64,000 bases of DNA from Sipunculus nudus (GCA_026874595.1 CM049313.1:18163508-18227507); one strand, 5' to 3'; positions 1 through 25,851 are shown, numbered from the stretch's first letter. Translations and numbers: made by a program. Notes: generated from the letters alone by a model not told the origin.

Positions 1-658
1 ACTGACTAACCGCGCCATCCTGTTGCTTGATCAAAGTCTCAAGATTTCTCGATGCTCGAGTGGCCCAGCTCTTGGCGCCCCGTCTCGTTTTCAAGCAATT
101 CTCTAAAGCCATGCTCCTTTTCTCTGCCAACTATCTGCCACCGCAAACAGGAAACATTCCCGAAGTCTTGGCACCAAAATGTTGAGGACCAAAGACAAGC
201 TCAACACCGTGGCAGTCACACAAACACAGAGAAAAAAAGCTGAACAAACTTCTTGTGATGAAACAATAGATGGACTGTTTATTAATACCTCTAACATACG
301 AGAGCAACATAATGTAGTACGGGAATGGTTAATAGAGGGCATCACGTTACCGTGTGCTGAGACAAAACGGGGGGGGGGGGGGGGGGGGGTTAATACAGTG
401 TTATGATAATAACAAAATAATACAGTCTGTCCTTAACAAACTTACTCTATTCTATAGCGCTTTATCAAATGTATACAAAATCCTTTATATTATTACAGAT
501 GAAATTTTTTCAAACCATCATTTTCCACACATACAATTCTTGCATACTGTGAGTAGTCAGCTTTTAATATAGTAATGAAATGTGTTATGACGTTGACCCT
601 TTTTCAGATGGTTATGTCAAGCTTTTAATATGAACAATTAAAATTATTGTTCAGATCT

Positions 659-715
<57 letters not shown>

Positions 716-788
716 CCTTGATATTATTAAAGATGAAACTCCTGCAAACCATCATTTTTCACGCATACTATTTTTGTATATGTTTCAG
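1..788. other. Left edge, no gene recognised
   Basis: Upstream of the first exon I could place. It holds a 21-bp G run (369-389) and an (AT)n array (664-713). Short open frames exist near 52-400, but none has a recognisable domain or splice context. Any 5' exons of the gene that begins to be visible at 789 probably lie further left, because exon 789-901 starts in mid-codon. Confidence 0.5.
664..713. repeat. (AT)n microsatellite
   Basis: Uninterrupted AT dinucleotide array upstream of the first visible exon. Confidence 0.95.
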
Positions 789-15233
<14,445 letters not shown>

Positions 15234-15392
15234 TTCAGTCCCGATGTAAACGAGGACAAGAACAATTGCACCCCTAGAGACCCCTGGCGGACAATCGACA
15301 ACATTAATCTCACCATAATCGTTGGTGTTATTCCTTTAATTCTGTTAACTATTCAGGCTGTTATTTTGATTAAATGTGTACGTCGTAGTTAA
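15234..15392 (+). other. In-frame post-stop extension encoding a transmembrane anchor
   Basis: Directly after the TAG, the same frame continues for 52 codons to TAA (15390-15392). It holds FSPDVNEDKNNCTPRDPWRT, then the hydrophobic TIIVGVIPLILLTIQAVILI, then KCVRRS. There are two sequons (NCT, NLT), one membrane-length hydrophobic run and a basic tail. This is the order expected at the end of a type I membrane protein. Options are stop readthrough, A-to-I editing of TAG to TGG, an allelic nonsense mutation, or a base error. Confidence 0.6.
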
Positions 15393-16251
15393 ATCCGAGG
15401 CCCGTCACGGAACCCAAATTTTTTCTGAAGCAGTCGTAAAATGTTATACCTTTGTGAACTAGCTTTAATGGTTATTATTGGTATTACTTACCATTATTAG
15501 TATTTTATTGCGGTTTCTAAAGCAGGGTATGCCGCAATTACAAATACATTTTAATGCTGCATTTGATCTTGTATTTACACGCTAACTTTTACTTTTGTGC
15601 ATTTGCATTAAGCCGCACAGGGCAATTGAAATATACTGTATTAACATGAAACATTACTTTGGGAATGACATGTATATAGTGCATAAGTATTATCTGCTGT
15701 TGAAAGATTTTTGTAGGTTTTTGTGCCGTGTATCAGGTCAGCTAGTATTGACACCATCAAAAAGAAACACCCTTTCCTTAGGGCATTTCTTTGCATATTA
15801 GCTTAATGTTTTCTTCCTTTAAATAATTAAGACTGGGAAACCCATGATACTTATAAGAGTCGGCAACAAGTTTACATGGCTAATTTGCCATTTCTAATGT
15901 AGGTACTGCCACCTGCAGTAACTAATGTTACTAATGTTTGATACTCTGACCGTCGCACGTGACCTTTTTTTTTTTAGTCACAGCAGGGGTTCCACAAAGA
16001 AAACAAATCGGCTATCGATGCATTGACAAACCTTTTATTTTACATATTGTAGGAGAAAACATAATTATTAACGGTCTGACAGGTCTATAAATGAACCATT
16101 ATTGGAGATTTTTTCTAAAAAAATAGGATATAAGTAAAGGGCTTCGACTGGAACTAAAAGTGAAAGATGAAATAGGTTATTAACTTTTAAATTTAACACA
16201 ATATGAATTTTATTTGTCTATTTGTTTGTATCGGAACTAAACACTGTTATG
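15393..16251. other. Sequence 3' of trefoil-like gene
   Basis: I see no gene. It is AT-rich intergenic sequence or 3' UTR, and I found no clear AATAAA signal near the stop codons. Confidence 0.4.
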
Positions 16252-17165
16252 GGCCTGGACAGCCGAGGGCTAAAACGTTCGGCTCTCCCCGCTGGCGATC
16301 CGTGATGGATCCCCGCTGCGGTTATTAGGGCTAGGTATCGCCTACAAATTTCGTATCGCATAATATTGCGATATTTTGTAGCCTATTGCGATACGTATTG
16401 CGATATTTTCATCGTATTAAACGTGTTTAATATATTATTGTTAATTCTTTATCATATCAAATACAATTCAAAATAAAAGTTTATGCAGATCAGTTTATTT
16501 CAAATACGAAATTTGGCAACATTACTTAATGTACTGTTGACCGTGCCCAAAGAAACATTTAAAATCAAACTTTTCTTGGGCCTTGCATGTTCAAATAACT
16601 GCGCATTTAGAGAATTCTTGACTTGGCTTTACACGAAGAGGGAAAGATGGTGCACACAATTATATCAGTCTTGTATATCACATCTCAAGACCGTCGTCCG
16701 TAAGCAATAACACAATAAATTGACACTTGATTTTCCTGCAGATGTAATAAGATGTGCGGAGAGAATATTAATGAATTATTGATAATTATGACCGTGTTCA
16801 GCAGTTTTTGCGTATCAAGATTTTTCTCGTTTTTCAACAATTCATCGAGCAGATATGCAAATTCCCTTGGGCGAATCTTTGACAAATGGTATATCAGGCA
16901 TACCTGAACATTTTCTACTAAATGTCTAAAGACGCGGTAGAGGCTTTCACTTTTAGCCTGTTATTAATTCCAATCCATTTAGATGACTAAAGTTGTAACA
17001 GAAACATTGTTTTTGCTAAAAAATATAGGGTTTAGGCACATTGACAAAATATCGAGGTAATATATATCGATCATTTCGCGTAGCCCTGGTGGCTATGAGA
17101 GTGGGTTGCTGTTGCTCGTTCAAGGCCGGTTTTCTTCGGGTGCTCCGGTTTCCTTCACCTGAGCC
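16252..17165 (+). mobile_element. tRNA-derived SINE split by a DNA transposon
   Basis: The left part (16252-16317) matches GGCCTGGACAGC, GGCTAAAACG and CCGCTGGC of the SINE at 36341. The right part (17089-17165) continues it with ATGAGAGTGGGTTG, CCGGT and CTCCG. The insert between them has its own inverted ends (16326-17088). Confidence 0.65.
16326..17088. mobile_element. hAT-like non-autonomous DNA transposon, 763 bp
   Basis: The left end is TAGGGCTAGGTATCG. The right end is CGCGTAGCCCTG, whose reverse complement is CAGGGCTACGCG. The ends are flanked by 8-bp imperfect direct repeats GCGGTTAT (16318-16325) and GTGGCTAT (17089-17096). C/TAGGG ends with 8-bp duplications fit the hAT superfamily. 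No transposase is visible. It sits inside a SINE. Confidence 0.6.
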
Positions 17166-17169
17166 ATGG

Positions 17170-18546
17170 GGAGTGTCTTGATTAGTAATAATCACTATCT
17201 GTAAAATCCATATAAAATAAGTTTATATTTAAAACATTTAATAAGTGGTAGGCTTGGGTGTAAAATCATGATCTATGATTGATCGATTATTGTTCGATTA
17301 TTTTTGTACCTTTTATATTACCGTGAATCAGCTGTAGAAAATTTTGTATCAAATATTGATCTGTCTGTTTAGGAAACGACAAAGTTGTTGAAACTAAATT
17401 GCTCGCTGCACAAGTTTCAATTTCAAAGATATACGCCACTTTGTGTCTCGTCTTTCTTATTACTCTGACGGGGTTAGAATATTATTCTGGTTAATAAGAC
17501 TTCTCTGTATGTGCCTACATAATCCTTTATGATAGATTTTGCAAAAGTGAAACCAATTTAATCGATTATGAAAGAAATCGTCCGATCATCAATTTATTCA
17601 AATACTCATATTTAGAACAACAATGATTACGTTCAACCAGGGCTCAACCATTTACAATTAGTTGTATGGAACAGTGAAAAAGCAGTTTGTATTAGGCCTT
17701 TCTCTTTTCCTGTACCAGGATCCTATCTACGTGACCTAAAAACCAACAGTGCGCGATGTGGTACTGAAAAAAATACTTCAGTGGTCCTCCGACCTTTAAA
17801 GGTTATTTATAATGACATTGGTAATGACATAACAGGTTCATAAAATGACACAATTCAGCAGACACAAAACAGTACGACTTACGGTGAACGCTGCAGAGAG
17901 TAAACGATGGTTACAATTCTTCCTCGACCCTTAAGGCGGTACCTGACACTACTGGAACCCCCTACTGATAAAAATACTATATTTTTCCGGTTGTGATGTT
18001 TGTTGTTATGAACAACGTCATCGCTTCAGTGCTTCTTTTGAGAAAAACACCTAGTATGAATATTATTGAAAAGAGTTTTCGGTGAAACAGCTTTACATTT
18101 TTTTATTTTATAACCGATCACTCATTTTGACCGAGAACCTTTCAAACAACTATTTTCAAAACAGCATCAAGTGCAAGTTACATACAAACCACGATTCTGT
18201 CAAGTTTGGAAGGGGAGCCTTTGGACCCAACAAAAAAAAACAATTATATTGAGAATATTGATAAAAGTGGAGGTATATAGTCATGCCTTGAAATAAAGCC
18301 TACTTTTTAATGACATTGGTTATCCATATCAAAGGGTTGTAAAACGACCCGATTAAATCATTGCAGAAGATTTAGGATGCGATTACATCCCGATCAAAAG
18401 TTAGGAAAGCTGCTGAAATATCAACCATAAAGCATTCGATGTAAAAACGCACACAAAACAAGAACACACGCAAAGAAAATTAAGTAGAATAAAATCTCTT
18501 TCAGAGAGAGACTGGCACATGTACGTAAAACGGAAATCTTTCTCAA
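17170..18546. other. No gene recognised
   Basis: AT-rich sequence. Around 17255-17660 it resembles another decayed DNA element (ATCGATTAT-type motifs, then CAACCAGGGCTCAACC), but I could not define its ends. Confidence 0.35.
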
Positions 18547-18831
18547 ATGAGGGATAAAACAAACATGACACATGATATGCACTCGAGTTTGTTCTCGCTT
18601 GTGAACAAGATGTGTTCTCGTACGTGTGCACTGGATAAACAATTGTCTGTGTGTCTTTTATTAACCACCGTAGCTTTCATTGTTTTAATGATTGCAATTT
18701 TTGTCAATAAAAATTTAAAATTTAAGGATTTCTGTAGCATGCGACAGTCTTGTTTTAGTGACGAAGAGATTAAAGATCAATTATCAGGCAAATACATCAA
18801 ACCATTATTGAGGTTTCTGCATGCAGTCTAA
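18547..18831 (+). CDS. Candidate single-pass membrane protein exon, function unknown
   Basis: 94 codons. An N-terminal hydrophilic stretch of about 36 residues with three cysteines is followed by one strong hydrophobic segment, LSVCLLLTTVAFIVLMIAIF, then a basic NKNLKFKDF and a soluble tail ending IKPLLRFLHAV. A short N-terminal tail before one membrane segment resembles type II membrane proteins such as TNF-family ligands, but no ligand domain is seen. The frame hits TAA at 18829. After a second stop it stays open in the same frame from 18844 to 19080, so the exon may end earlier (possible donor AG|GTTTCT near 18810), or this may be a decayed gene. Confidence 0.35.
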   Translation: MRDKTNMTHDMHSSLFSLVNKMCSRTCALDKQLSVCLLLTTVAFIVLMIAIFVNKNLKFKDFCSMRQSCFSDEEIKDQLSGKYIKPLLRFLHAV

Positions 18832-19606
18832 GAAAAAATGTAGGTGGCGCTACTAATGATGTTAAAGAAATCAAGCAATTCAAAATTGTGGACTTGCAAA
18901 CTTTCAGGCCTACAAGGGGCTGCAGATATATGTGATTTTCACCCAAAACAGATAAACGGGTCGACGCAACTGAAAGACGAAAGGACTGACATCAAACCCC
19001 GATCGATAGGGCAGCAATTCACATATGAACCTACAATGACGTCAAGTTTCGATAAACTCCTTCCAACGATTCTCTATTAGTTCCCCCAGAAACAAAAAAG
19101 GAGTCTGCGGAACCTGAATGAGAATAAGCTACCCGTCAAACCTCGTAAACAATTACTTCAACGAGGCATAACCTGCCTTGTAATTGTTCCCTACAATAAA
19201 TCAGTACTCAGCTGATAGAAGTGAGCTATACACCTGTTACGCCCCTTTTGTAATTATTATATACATTAGGGGTTACAAATGGGCTGTTTCTCATACCCCT
19301 ATTGTAACAACGTTGTTATAATTATTTTTTATAGGTTGCAGTTGGAATCCCTGTTTTAATAAAATTGTTATAACATTAAGGGTATCCGTTGCAAAAGTGT
19401 GCGACGCCACCTTTGATGAATAACTGCTAAATACTGTAAACCCTAACCCTAACTAAATAAGAATACCGGAATCGCATGATTAGTACATTATGAATGGTTA
19501 TTACAATCGGGTTGTTCGGTCAAACCTGTATTGTACTACCGTTTCCTTTTGTATTAATTGGTTATAACGTTACAAATCATAAATACAATAGTGGTTGTTC
19601 GGTCAA
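18832..19606. other. Left outer flank of the palindrome
   Basis: No gene recognised. From about 19200 the sequence is a degenerate repeat of CCCCTATTGTAA-type motifs on both strands. A unit containing GTTCGGTCAAACCTGTATTG occurs twice (about 19511-19530 and 19597-19616), the second at the outer breakpoint. Confidence 0.5.
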
Positions 19607-19639
19607 ACCTGTATTGTAATATTGTTTCCTATTGTAATA

Positions 19640-19916
19640 TAATATACTTCATTACATATATAAAAAGCCTTTGCAACCGCAACCCTTAATATAACAAGTA
19701 TTTTTTACAATGAGGGTTATTAATGCAACCCCTAATGTAACATGTGTGACAATAGTGCACGTTATTCCAATAGGGGTTGTGAGAAACAGACCATTTGCAA
19801 GCCCTACTGTAATAATTATTACCATAGGGAACGTTAGTACAATAGGGGTCGTAATAATACCTCTAGTTTCACAGGCCAACGGTGAGATAAAAAGTTATCA
19901 AACGTTATTAAAATAA
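19640..19916. repeat. Degenerate CCCCTATTGTAATAAC-type repeat (left arm copy)
   Basis: The motif and its complement alternate. This explains the valine/isoleucine-rich open frames on both strands (19652-19879 and 19710-19916), which I do not call genes. The mirror copy is 51433-51710. Confidence 0.5.
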
Positions 19917-20151
19917 AAAAGAAATTTGCCCGTAACACTGAAAGACATTTTTAATAAGAACTAACATTTACCCTTATTATATCTTGCCAAACCATAATTA
20001 TTTAATGAGTTAAATTAAGCTATTTATCATCCAGTTAGGGAATCGCACTGTATTTCAGTCTGTATAAGAAAATGTTGATAAGTTACATTAGAGCACTGAA
20101 TAAATATGCATTTAAAGGACGTATCTAAAGCAACAAAGAAACAAACAGACC

Positions 20152-20405
20152 GGCTTCTGTGGCTCAGGGGTATTGCGCAGGACTCAAAGCCGGTAGATCG
20201 TGAGTTCGAATCTCAGCCGAGGCGGTGAGGTTTTTCACGGTCGGCCCCCACCCAGGGCGAGCGCTCTGCAGGCTAAATGGGAAGGTCGTGCCCAACGGCC
20301 GTGTTTCACTCACAAACGAGTGCGCCTTTCGGGGGTATGATTACAAACCCAGGGCCCTCAGGTGCAGTAGTCACCGTGCCTGGGTAACGCCCGGATATAA
20401 AATAA
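20152..20405 (+). mobile_element. tRNA-derived SINE (left arm)
   Basis: The tRNA-like head has an A box, TGGCTCAGGGG (about 20160-20170), and a B box, GTTCGAATCT (20204-20213), 34 bp apart. A non-tRNA body (TCGGCCCCCACCCAGG, ACGGCCGTGTTTCACTC, GCCTGGGTAACGCCCGG) follows. The acceptor stem does not close and the body is continuous, so this is a SINE and not a working tRNA gene. No clear target-site duplication is seen. Confidence 0.7.
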
Positions 20406-20409
20406 GATG

Positions 20410-21880
20410 AAGCGTGTGATACTGCCCTGTCACGTAGTCCGAAACCGAAATTGGAATCTGCAGATGTACATATACTTAGTTACGCTAGCTTTAAAAAATG
20501 GAGGCGGTTACCTCCAACAACAAAAATTTAAAAAAAAATGGAAAAAAACAGTTGCTTTTACATTAAAATGTCCGTTGCACTGTTAAAATACCCTAAGGGT
20601 CCCCTAACGTGTAACAGTATACCTCTGGCGCAAGACTGACAAAAATGTTTAATTTATGAATGAAACCTGATTGCTCTGGATATAATCTTAGTTGTGTTTT
20701 ATTTCCAAATTATAATAACTCTTAACAAAAATATAATTTTTGAAGGCTAGTATATTCATCTTTTGATACTTTTACGTCAATTACATGTAGTATTTTACCA
20801 CCTGTAAGCGATCCATGCACTGGTATTTCTTGGGATATCATTAAAGTTCTCGCGCTCCAGATAACCTCCAGATCAGCCATATAGTGTGTCAGGGGAAAAT
20901 GTTTATGATTTATCTGGTCGGTTACACTTACGCTGCCAGGTCTTACAGGCTAAACTTGGAGTACAGTTCAGTTGACATTCTTGGGGCGGGGTGAGCTTCC
21001 ATTTAGCTTAATGGTGGTTTCCGAGGGCAGAGTCCGTTTAAAAATCGTCCGTCGCCCATACATATGATAATTAAGTGATTTCATTATCTGTATGCAACCA
21101 CAAAATTGATATTTGATTTGAAAATTTAATTAGAATATCCACAGAATAGGTTGTTTCAGGCGTGAATATTTTGGCACCGCCTCGTTGATATACAAGTGGT
21201 TTGATTATCAGCTAGTGGCGTGCGGTCTAATTACTTCTACGTAGGCAATATAATTTGGATGGTCAAAGATCTTATCAAATTCAAATGATATTAGAAATCT
21301 GCATTTGAAAGAATGCAAGCCTCCGCCATTTGGGGATGCTCCCGAAATCGTGTTGGCAGGTTTATTCATGCTAGCGTCATATTGAGCCTCTGGCATAACG
21401 ACCAGATTACTAGAGTAGGCTTACCAGCCAAATTTTCCGATTGCCTACTGAGTCGGGTGGTCACGGCTATATTCATGCATACGTAAGTTTACATTTGGGA
21501 ATATTTATTGATGATGTTCCTTAGTCTGATTTATTTACACTATCCACAACAAAATCTAATCTAGGCCTATTCCGAGATACCCCGAACATTTCTTGACATT
21601 TCGTTCATGAATGAGCGAATTATGCTGTAAACATTCAAACAAAACACACATAAACACAAAAACGGAGATGGACGCATATCCTCCTTTACGGACGCATCAA
21701 GGCCTAGTATATATGTTTGCCGAAGAGAAAGGGAGATAACCAAGTAAGTCAGGAAATCTAATCTCATATTCTCATATGATAAATGAAGAAGTGAAAAATA
21801 CATAATAAATCACTCAACTTTCAAGATATGCCAAAAAAAAGAACATTCCATTTTACAGAATTAAAATGTCTTAAAATGGA
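20410..21880. other. Left arm, no gene recognised
   Basis: AT-rich. Open frames 21208-21396 and 21567-21803 (minus) have no domain. The second is also open in the right arm (49584-49820), but near-identical DNA would explain that. Confidence 0.4.
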
Positions 21881-21885
21881 CCTGT

Positions 21886-22010
21886 ACCTCGGTACTTTCT
21901 AAAGTACCTGTACCTAAGTACACTACATCATTCTTTACCTGTACCTCGACCTGTACCTGATCATTTCACAAGTACCTGTAACTAGGTACTGTGGCATGTA
22001 CCTGGCCCCA
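21886..22010. repeat. GTACCT short-motif array (left arm)
   Basis: About ten GTAC-centred units (CCTGTACCT, AAGTACCTGTACCTAAGTAC, CTAGGTACTG) in 125 bp. Mirror copy at 49379-49505. Confidence 0.7.
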
Positions 22011-22095
22011 ACCCTGACTCCCAGTGAAATTTGGAGTTTGCCCCCTAGTGTTATAAACAAGTGTCTTTGTTAAGCCGTGCAGTCCGTTCGGCCAC

Positions 22096-22281
22096 GTGGA
22101 TACTTGTCACACTAGGCAGTCACGACCAACTAAAATAATCCTCTTGAACAATGGAACTATTATATATGACTCTTTGAATATTGATGCTGGGGAACGCGAT
22201 CTTCTGCAACTGTTGGAAGATACCCTTTATCAGCTAGGAGGATGTTCTCAAACAAATGAATCTTTCCTGTCCATTCCATGA
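22096..22281 (+). CDS. Short ORF conserved between arms, function unknown
   Basis: 61 codons. SRPTKIILLNNGTIIYDSLN then a leucine-rich LLQLLEDTLYQLGGC. The right-arm copy (49104-49289, minus) keeps the frame with one residue changed (A to D). An upstream GGCAG could be an acceptor, which would make this a terminal exon. The KIxLxNNG and LLxLLxxxLxxLG layout vaguely recalls a doublecortin-type fold. That is a weak guess. Confidence 0.25.
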   Translation: MDTCHTRQSRPTKIILLNNGTIIYDSLNIDAGERDLLQLLEDTLYQLGGCSQTNESFLSIP

Positions 22282-23400
22282 GGCCAACGCCAACATAAAC
22301 CCAATACTGATAAAATCTCCATCCTACCATCTTCATTTCCAATAAATAGTTTGGTCATTGATCAGTTACCGTAAGACCGGTTTATAGAATCCTTCTTTTT
22401 TTAAATCTAGTGTTAACCCTTAGTCTTTGGAAAACTAATATAGGCCCTTTTCCAGTGCACATAAAAAGGGATGACTTTCCAGCTTGTTCCCTAAAGAAGA
22501 GAAAAAGTACAAAACGGGCCTGATCTCAATTATAAATGAACCTCCGACTGTTATTAGCTGTTGTAATTTTTAAACGGCAGCTCTGTTAATCAGGTCAGCG
22601 ATGTTTTAAGCGGTTACCGAAAATTCCAATCATATGATAAGCATACTGCCACAGTCAAAGCTCTCGTACAACACGCGTTGGCGGAACCTGCTGCATCGTA
22701 CAAGAGTGTGTTTGATGTAATTTGATGCATGTGAAATATCTATCCCAGCTCAGGATTATACTCATGAAGGTATTCATAGTAACGCTACTGCCATGACATC
22801 AGTCGTAACCAAACCTATTCCGGTTCAGAAACGTGACGATCCGAACGTTCACTTCACCCAACAATTGATCTCGCAATCAGTGGTGACGAGTGCTTTACGA
22901 GTCCAGCGGCCAGTGCCAAGACCACGCAGAGGACAAACCAGCCAGTGTTTACTGGTAACAGACCAGTGTATACTGGTAACGGACCAGTCATTCCCTCCTC
23001 TGGAATTTCTGTTCAATGATTTCTAAGGTTTTGAGATAAAAGGTCACAATAGATGCTCCCCATTAGATGAGTTTAATATAAACAGTTGGTAATAGCAACG
23101 AAGTTGAAAAAGATTCGGGTACGCACGGAGAGCGAGCCGCGTACCGAGAAAGTAGAACTTATAAACAGACAAGTTAAAATTAATTTCATATAGCAGTTTC
23201 TGTCATATAGCAGAATGTCGAAAAAAAATCAGTATATACATTTTGTTTTGTAGCTATATTTTTTTTATGTTATTATATGACATGCATCTTATAATCCACT
23301 ACTAACGGATTTCTGGTAGCGCATTCGTTAAGAATGCCTAGGACACATGTTTTCTCAGTGTACAACGACCATGTGGCCCTTCCACTGAAATCCTCACCTT
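22282..23400. other. Left arm, no convincing gene
   Basis: A 77-codon frame (22793-23026), also open in the right arm (48320-48598, minus), carries a left-arm-only duplication of about 21 bp that encodes a repeated LVTDQC. No domain recognised. Confidence 0.35.
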
Positions 23401-23406
23401 CTCTCA

Positions 23407-23464
<58 letters not shown>

Positions 23465-23476
23465 GCTAATAAATAA

Positions 23477-23521
<45 letters not shown>
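23401..23521. repeat. (CT)n-(AT)n compound microsatellite (left arm)
   Basis: A CT tract, then AT, then (AAAT)n, then AT. Mirror copy at about 47892-48012. Confidence 0.95.
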
Positions 23522-23522
<1 letters not shown>

Positions 23523-25790
23523 CTCTGAAGAAAAACAACACTGTTAATTCACAACAGTCTGTTTCACGGGATGCGACCCGGTCATCAGGTGAATGTGGTT
23601 AGAATGAAGCTAACGGCGTGGTTTGAAAAGCCGAGACTTTGCGAGATTACGACATTATGCTTTGTGCGATTCGGGGGGGGGGGGGGCATGTGAAAGACTG
23701 ATACTGATCCTATTGTCCTCGGGTGCACAATAGGATTGGTCGGGGTACACGTGCGATACTGGAACATAACAGGGCGGGGCAAAGAGGTTATTATTGTTGT
23801 AAATTTTATATATAATACAAAGATATATACCAGGATGCTCAATTAGCATATTGAACTGATTTCTAATAGGGTCTTGGAAGAAGTGAACATATCTGTAGTA
23901 TACATGTGATAAAATACTCATATACTATGAAAATACACAAAATAAACAGGGTGATAACATTAAAACCTTTCTCGGGTTGGTGGATAAAGGGTAATAAAAC
24001 CTCCTTTTCGATTTGATGGCGAGAGTTATTGAGAGTGATTTGTGACATTAATTTTGTTTGTAGATAAATATACATTTGGACGTCAGCATATTGATTTATT
24101 GGCTATTTAATATTAACTAAGAGACAGAAATAGTCCATGATTGTATGCCTCGAAATAGCTGTCCTGAACTACCCTGAAATTAGAGTCCCACGAACATATA
24201 GGCTTAAACGGCCGGTCTCACCTCATGTCGCTATAATGAGCATGTCGATGTGCAATCTTTGCACAATCGAATTGAATGTATCTTTAACCTTCCGCTATCC
24301 TGATCTATAGCCATCAGATGGGTAAAGTAGCCTTTTCTTCTACAACGAAGATTATCTTATCTTACCTTATCTACTACCCGAATAATTAATTTTAACACGC
24401 CCAATGACAGTCTCAATGACATAAACGTTTCGAAGCATGCTGATGTCATTTTACCTGGACCCAAGGCGGATATAATTATATTTCCTTCCAACAGAAAAGG
24501 CGTTAAGAGTCCAAAGCAACACCTTATGGGCAGTTTTCCTGATTACAAACATTTTACCTTCCGTTTTAAGCAGACTACCCAAATTGAGTTTGCCTGAGGG
24601 GCACCACTCGAGGGTTAATTTATTGAACTGACCTCAATTTTCTGTTGACATGTGTTGTTCGTGTTATTTGCATGATAAGTACACACAGCTGTAACTCGGG
24701 ATGTTTTATATAAAAATAATAAAATATTGCTTATTATGACCATTTTGGATTTTTTTCATGTGGTCTCAGTACATTTTAAAGACCTGGTTACGACCATATG
24801 TATGTTATATTTGTGATTATAATAATTAAGTAAGACACCTCATGCTCTACAGAATAACATTGATTTTATGTTCGTCTCTTCCTTCTATGTAATCAAGACT
24901 CGTTGGTTTGTAGCAGGGTGTAAACACCGAGATAAGTTATCCAATAGCGCGGGCGTATGAGTATATGTCACGTGACTCAACTGGAGACGTGGGAGTACTT
25001 ACCACACGCTGTGTTGTAACCGCGTAAATTAAGATTCTTCACTGCAAGCAGTCTTGTTTGCCTGCTCCTACAAAGACGTCAATAAGGTAGGTAACAGATA
25101 TTTATTGAAAGGAAATCGTAACTCTCGATTATTCATCCTTCAATCAGGACTCTCGTTTCTTGGAAACACGAAAAAAATGCGATTTTTCAGTGACGTTAAC
25201 CTCAAACACAGGAATACGAGGAAGGAGCAAAATACATCCGCACAAATAACAGAAAATAGATATTTAAACAAGTCAAGAGCTGTACGAAAAATAACAAGAT
25301 TCTGGTCATCAGTTGCACACTAGTGTAATGAGTGGAGAAGAAATCGTTCTAAATGCGATCCAAGCTATACCAATGACTATACCAAAGTAATTCGTGTTTT
25401 TTGTTGTATGCTAATATCTCTCTCTACGACAGAAAACACCATTTGGAAACGTGATTTGTGGCAATCATTGTTCCTGACGACCGGGATTTTTTTTCCGTCT
25501 TTGCCTCCTCCAAACAGAAAGTACTTATGCATGTAGTCTTTCAAACTATTGGAGCTGATCTGATCGAGTTTGTTTAGATGTATAAGCAAGAAAAAGAAAC
25601 AGGCCCGGCACGCTGATCACCCAAGTTTATCATAAAAGCAAGATTTAAGTATATATGTTTGCCAAATCAATAGAAAACCTTAAATAATTGTCATTGAAAC
25701 AACTGCTATCCTCCACCGATGACATCTTATAATGCATTAAAGATTAAGGAATTTATTTTAAGTACCTTTTGAACATTTTACACAGAGAAA
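23522..25790. other. Left arm, no gene recognised
   Basis: Contains a 14-bp G run (23673-23686). A frame at about 24430-24597 reads KHADVILPGPKAD and HLMGSFPDYKHFTFRFKQTT. It is kept in the right arm (46798-46986, minus), where it runs on to GAPLEE before its stop. Frames at 25054-25323 (+) and 25377-25589 (minus) are also mirrored. No domain was recognised in any of them. Confidence 0.35.
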
Positions 25791-25851
25791 ATGAAGCAAA
25801 TCTTGTTATGTATTATGGCACTTTTCTACACCTGTTCTTCCGAAGATGCAG
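25791..25851 (+). CDS. Exon 1 of candidate C1q-domain gene: signal peptide (left arm)
   Basis: 61 nt from ATG to donor GCAG|GTGGGA, leaving one base. It encodes MKQILLCIMALFYTCSSEDA, a typical short secretory signal: basic residue 2, hydrophobic core, small residues before the likely cut. The right-arm copy (45551-45611) differs at two third-codon positions, both silent. Phase agrees with exon 26408-26434. Confidence 0.6.

Noticed and set aside
179-406. ORF starting ATG 179 as first exon of the trefoil-like gene
   Set aside because: It runs into the poly-G tract and has no donor in the phase required by the exon at 789.
19438-19453. Telomere-like CCCTAACCCTAAC
   Set aside because: Only about two units, inside a degenerate CCCTA-rich repeat. 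No array.
19652-19916. Overlapping valine-rich ORFs on both strands
   Set aside because: They are explained by an alternating short DNA motif and its complement that lacks stops.
20152-20225. A tRNA gene
   Set aside because: A and B boxes are present, but the acceptor stem does not pair, and a SINE-type body follows without a break. The right-arm copy has a mutated B box.
23090-23160. Regulatory hairpin GGTACGC/GCGTACC
   Set aside because: A single short stem in AT-rich DNA with no context to support a function.
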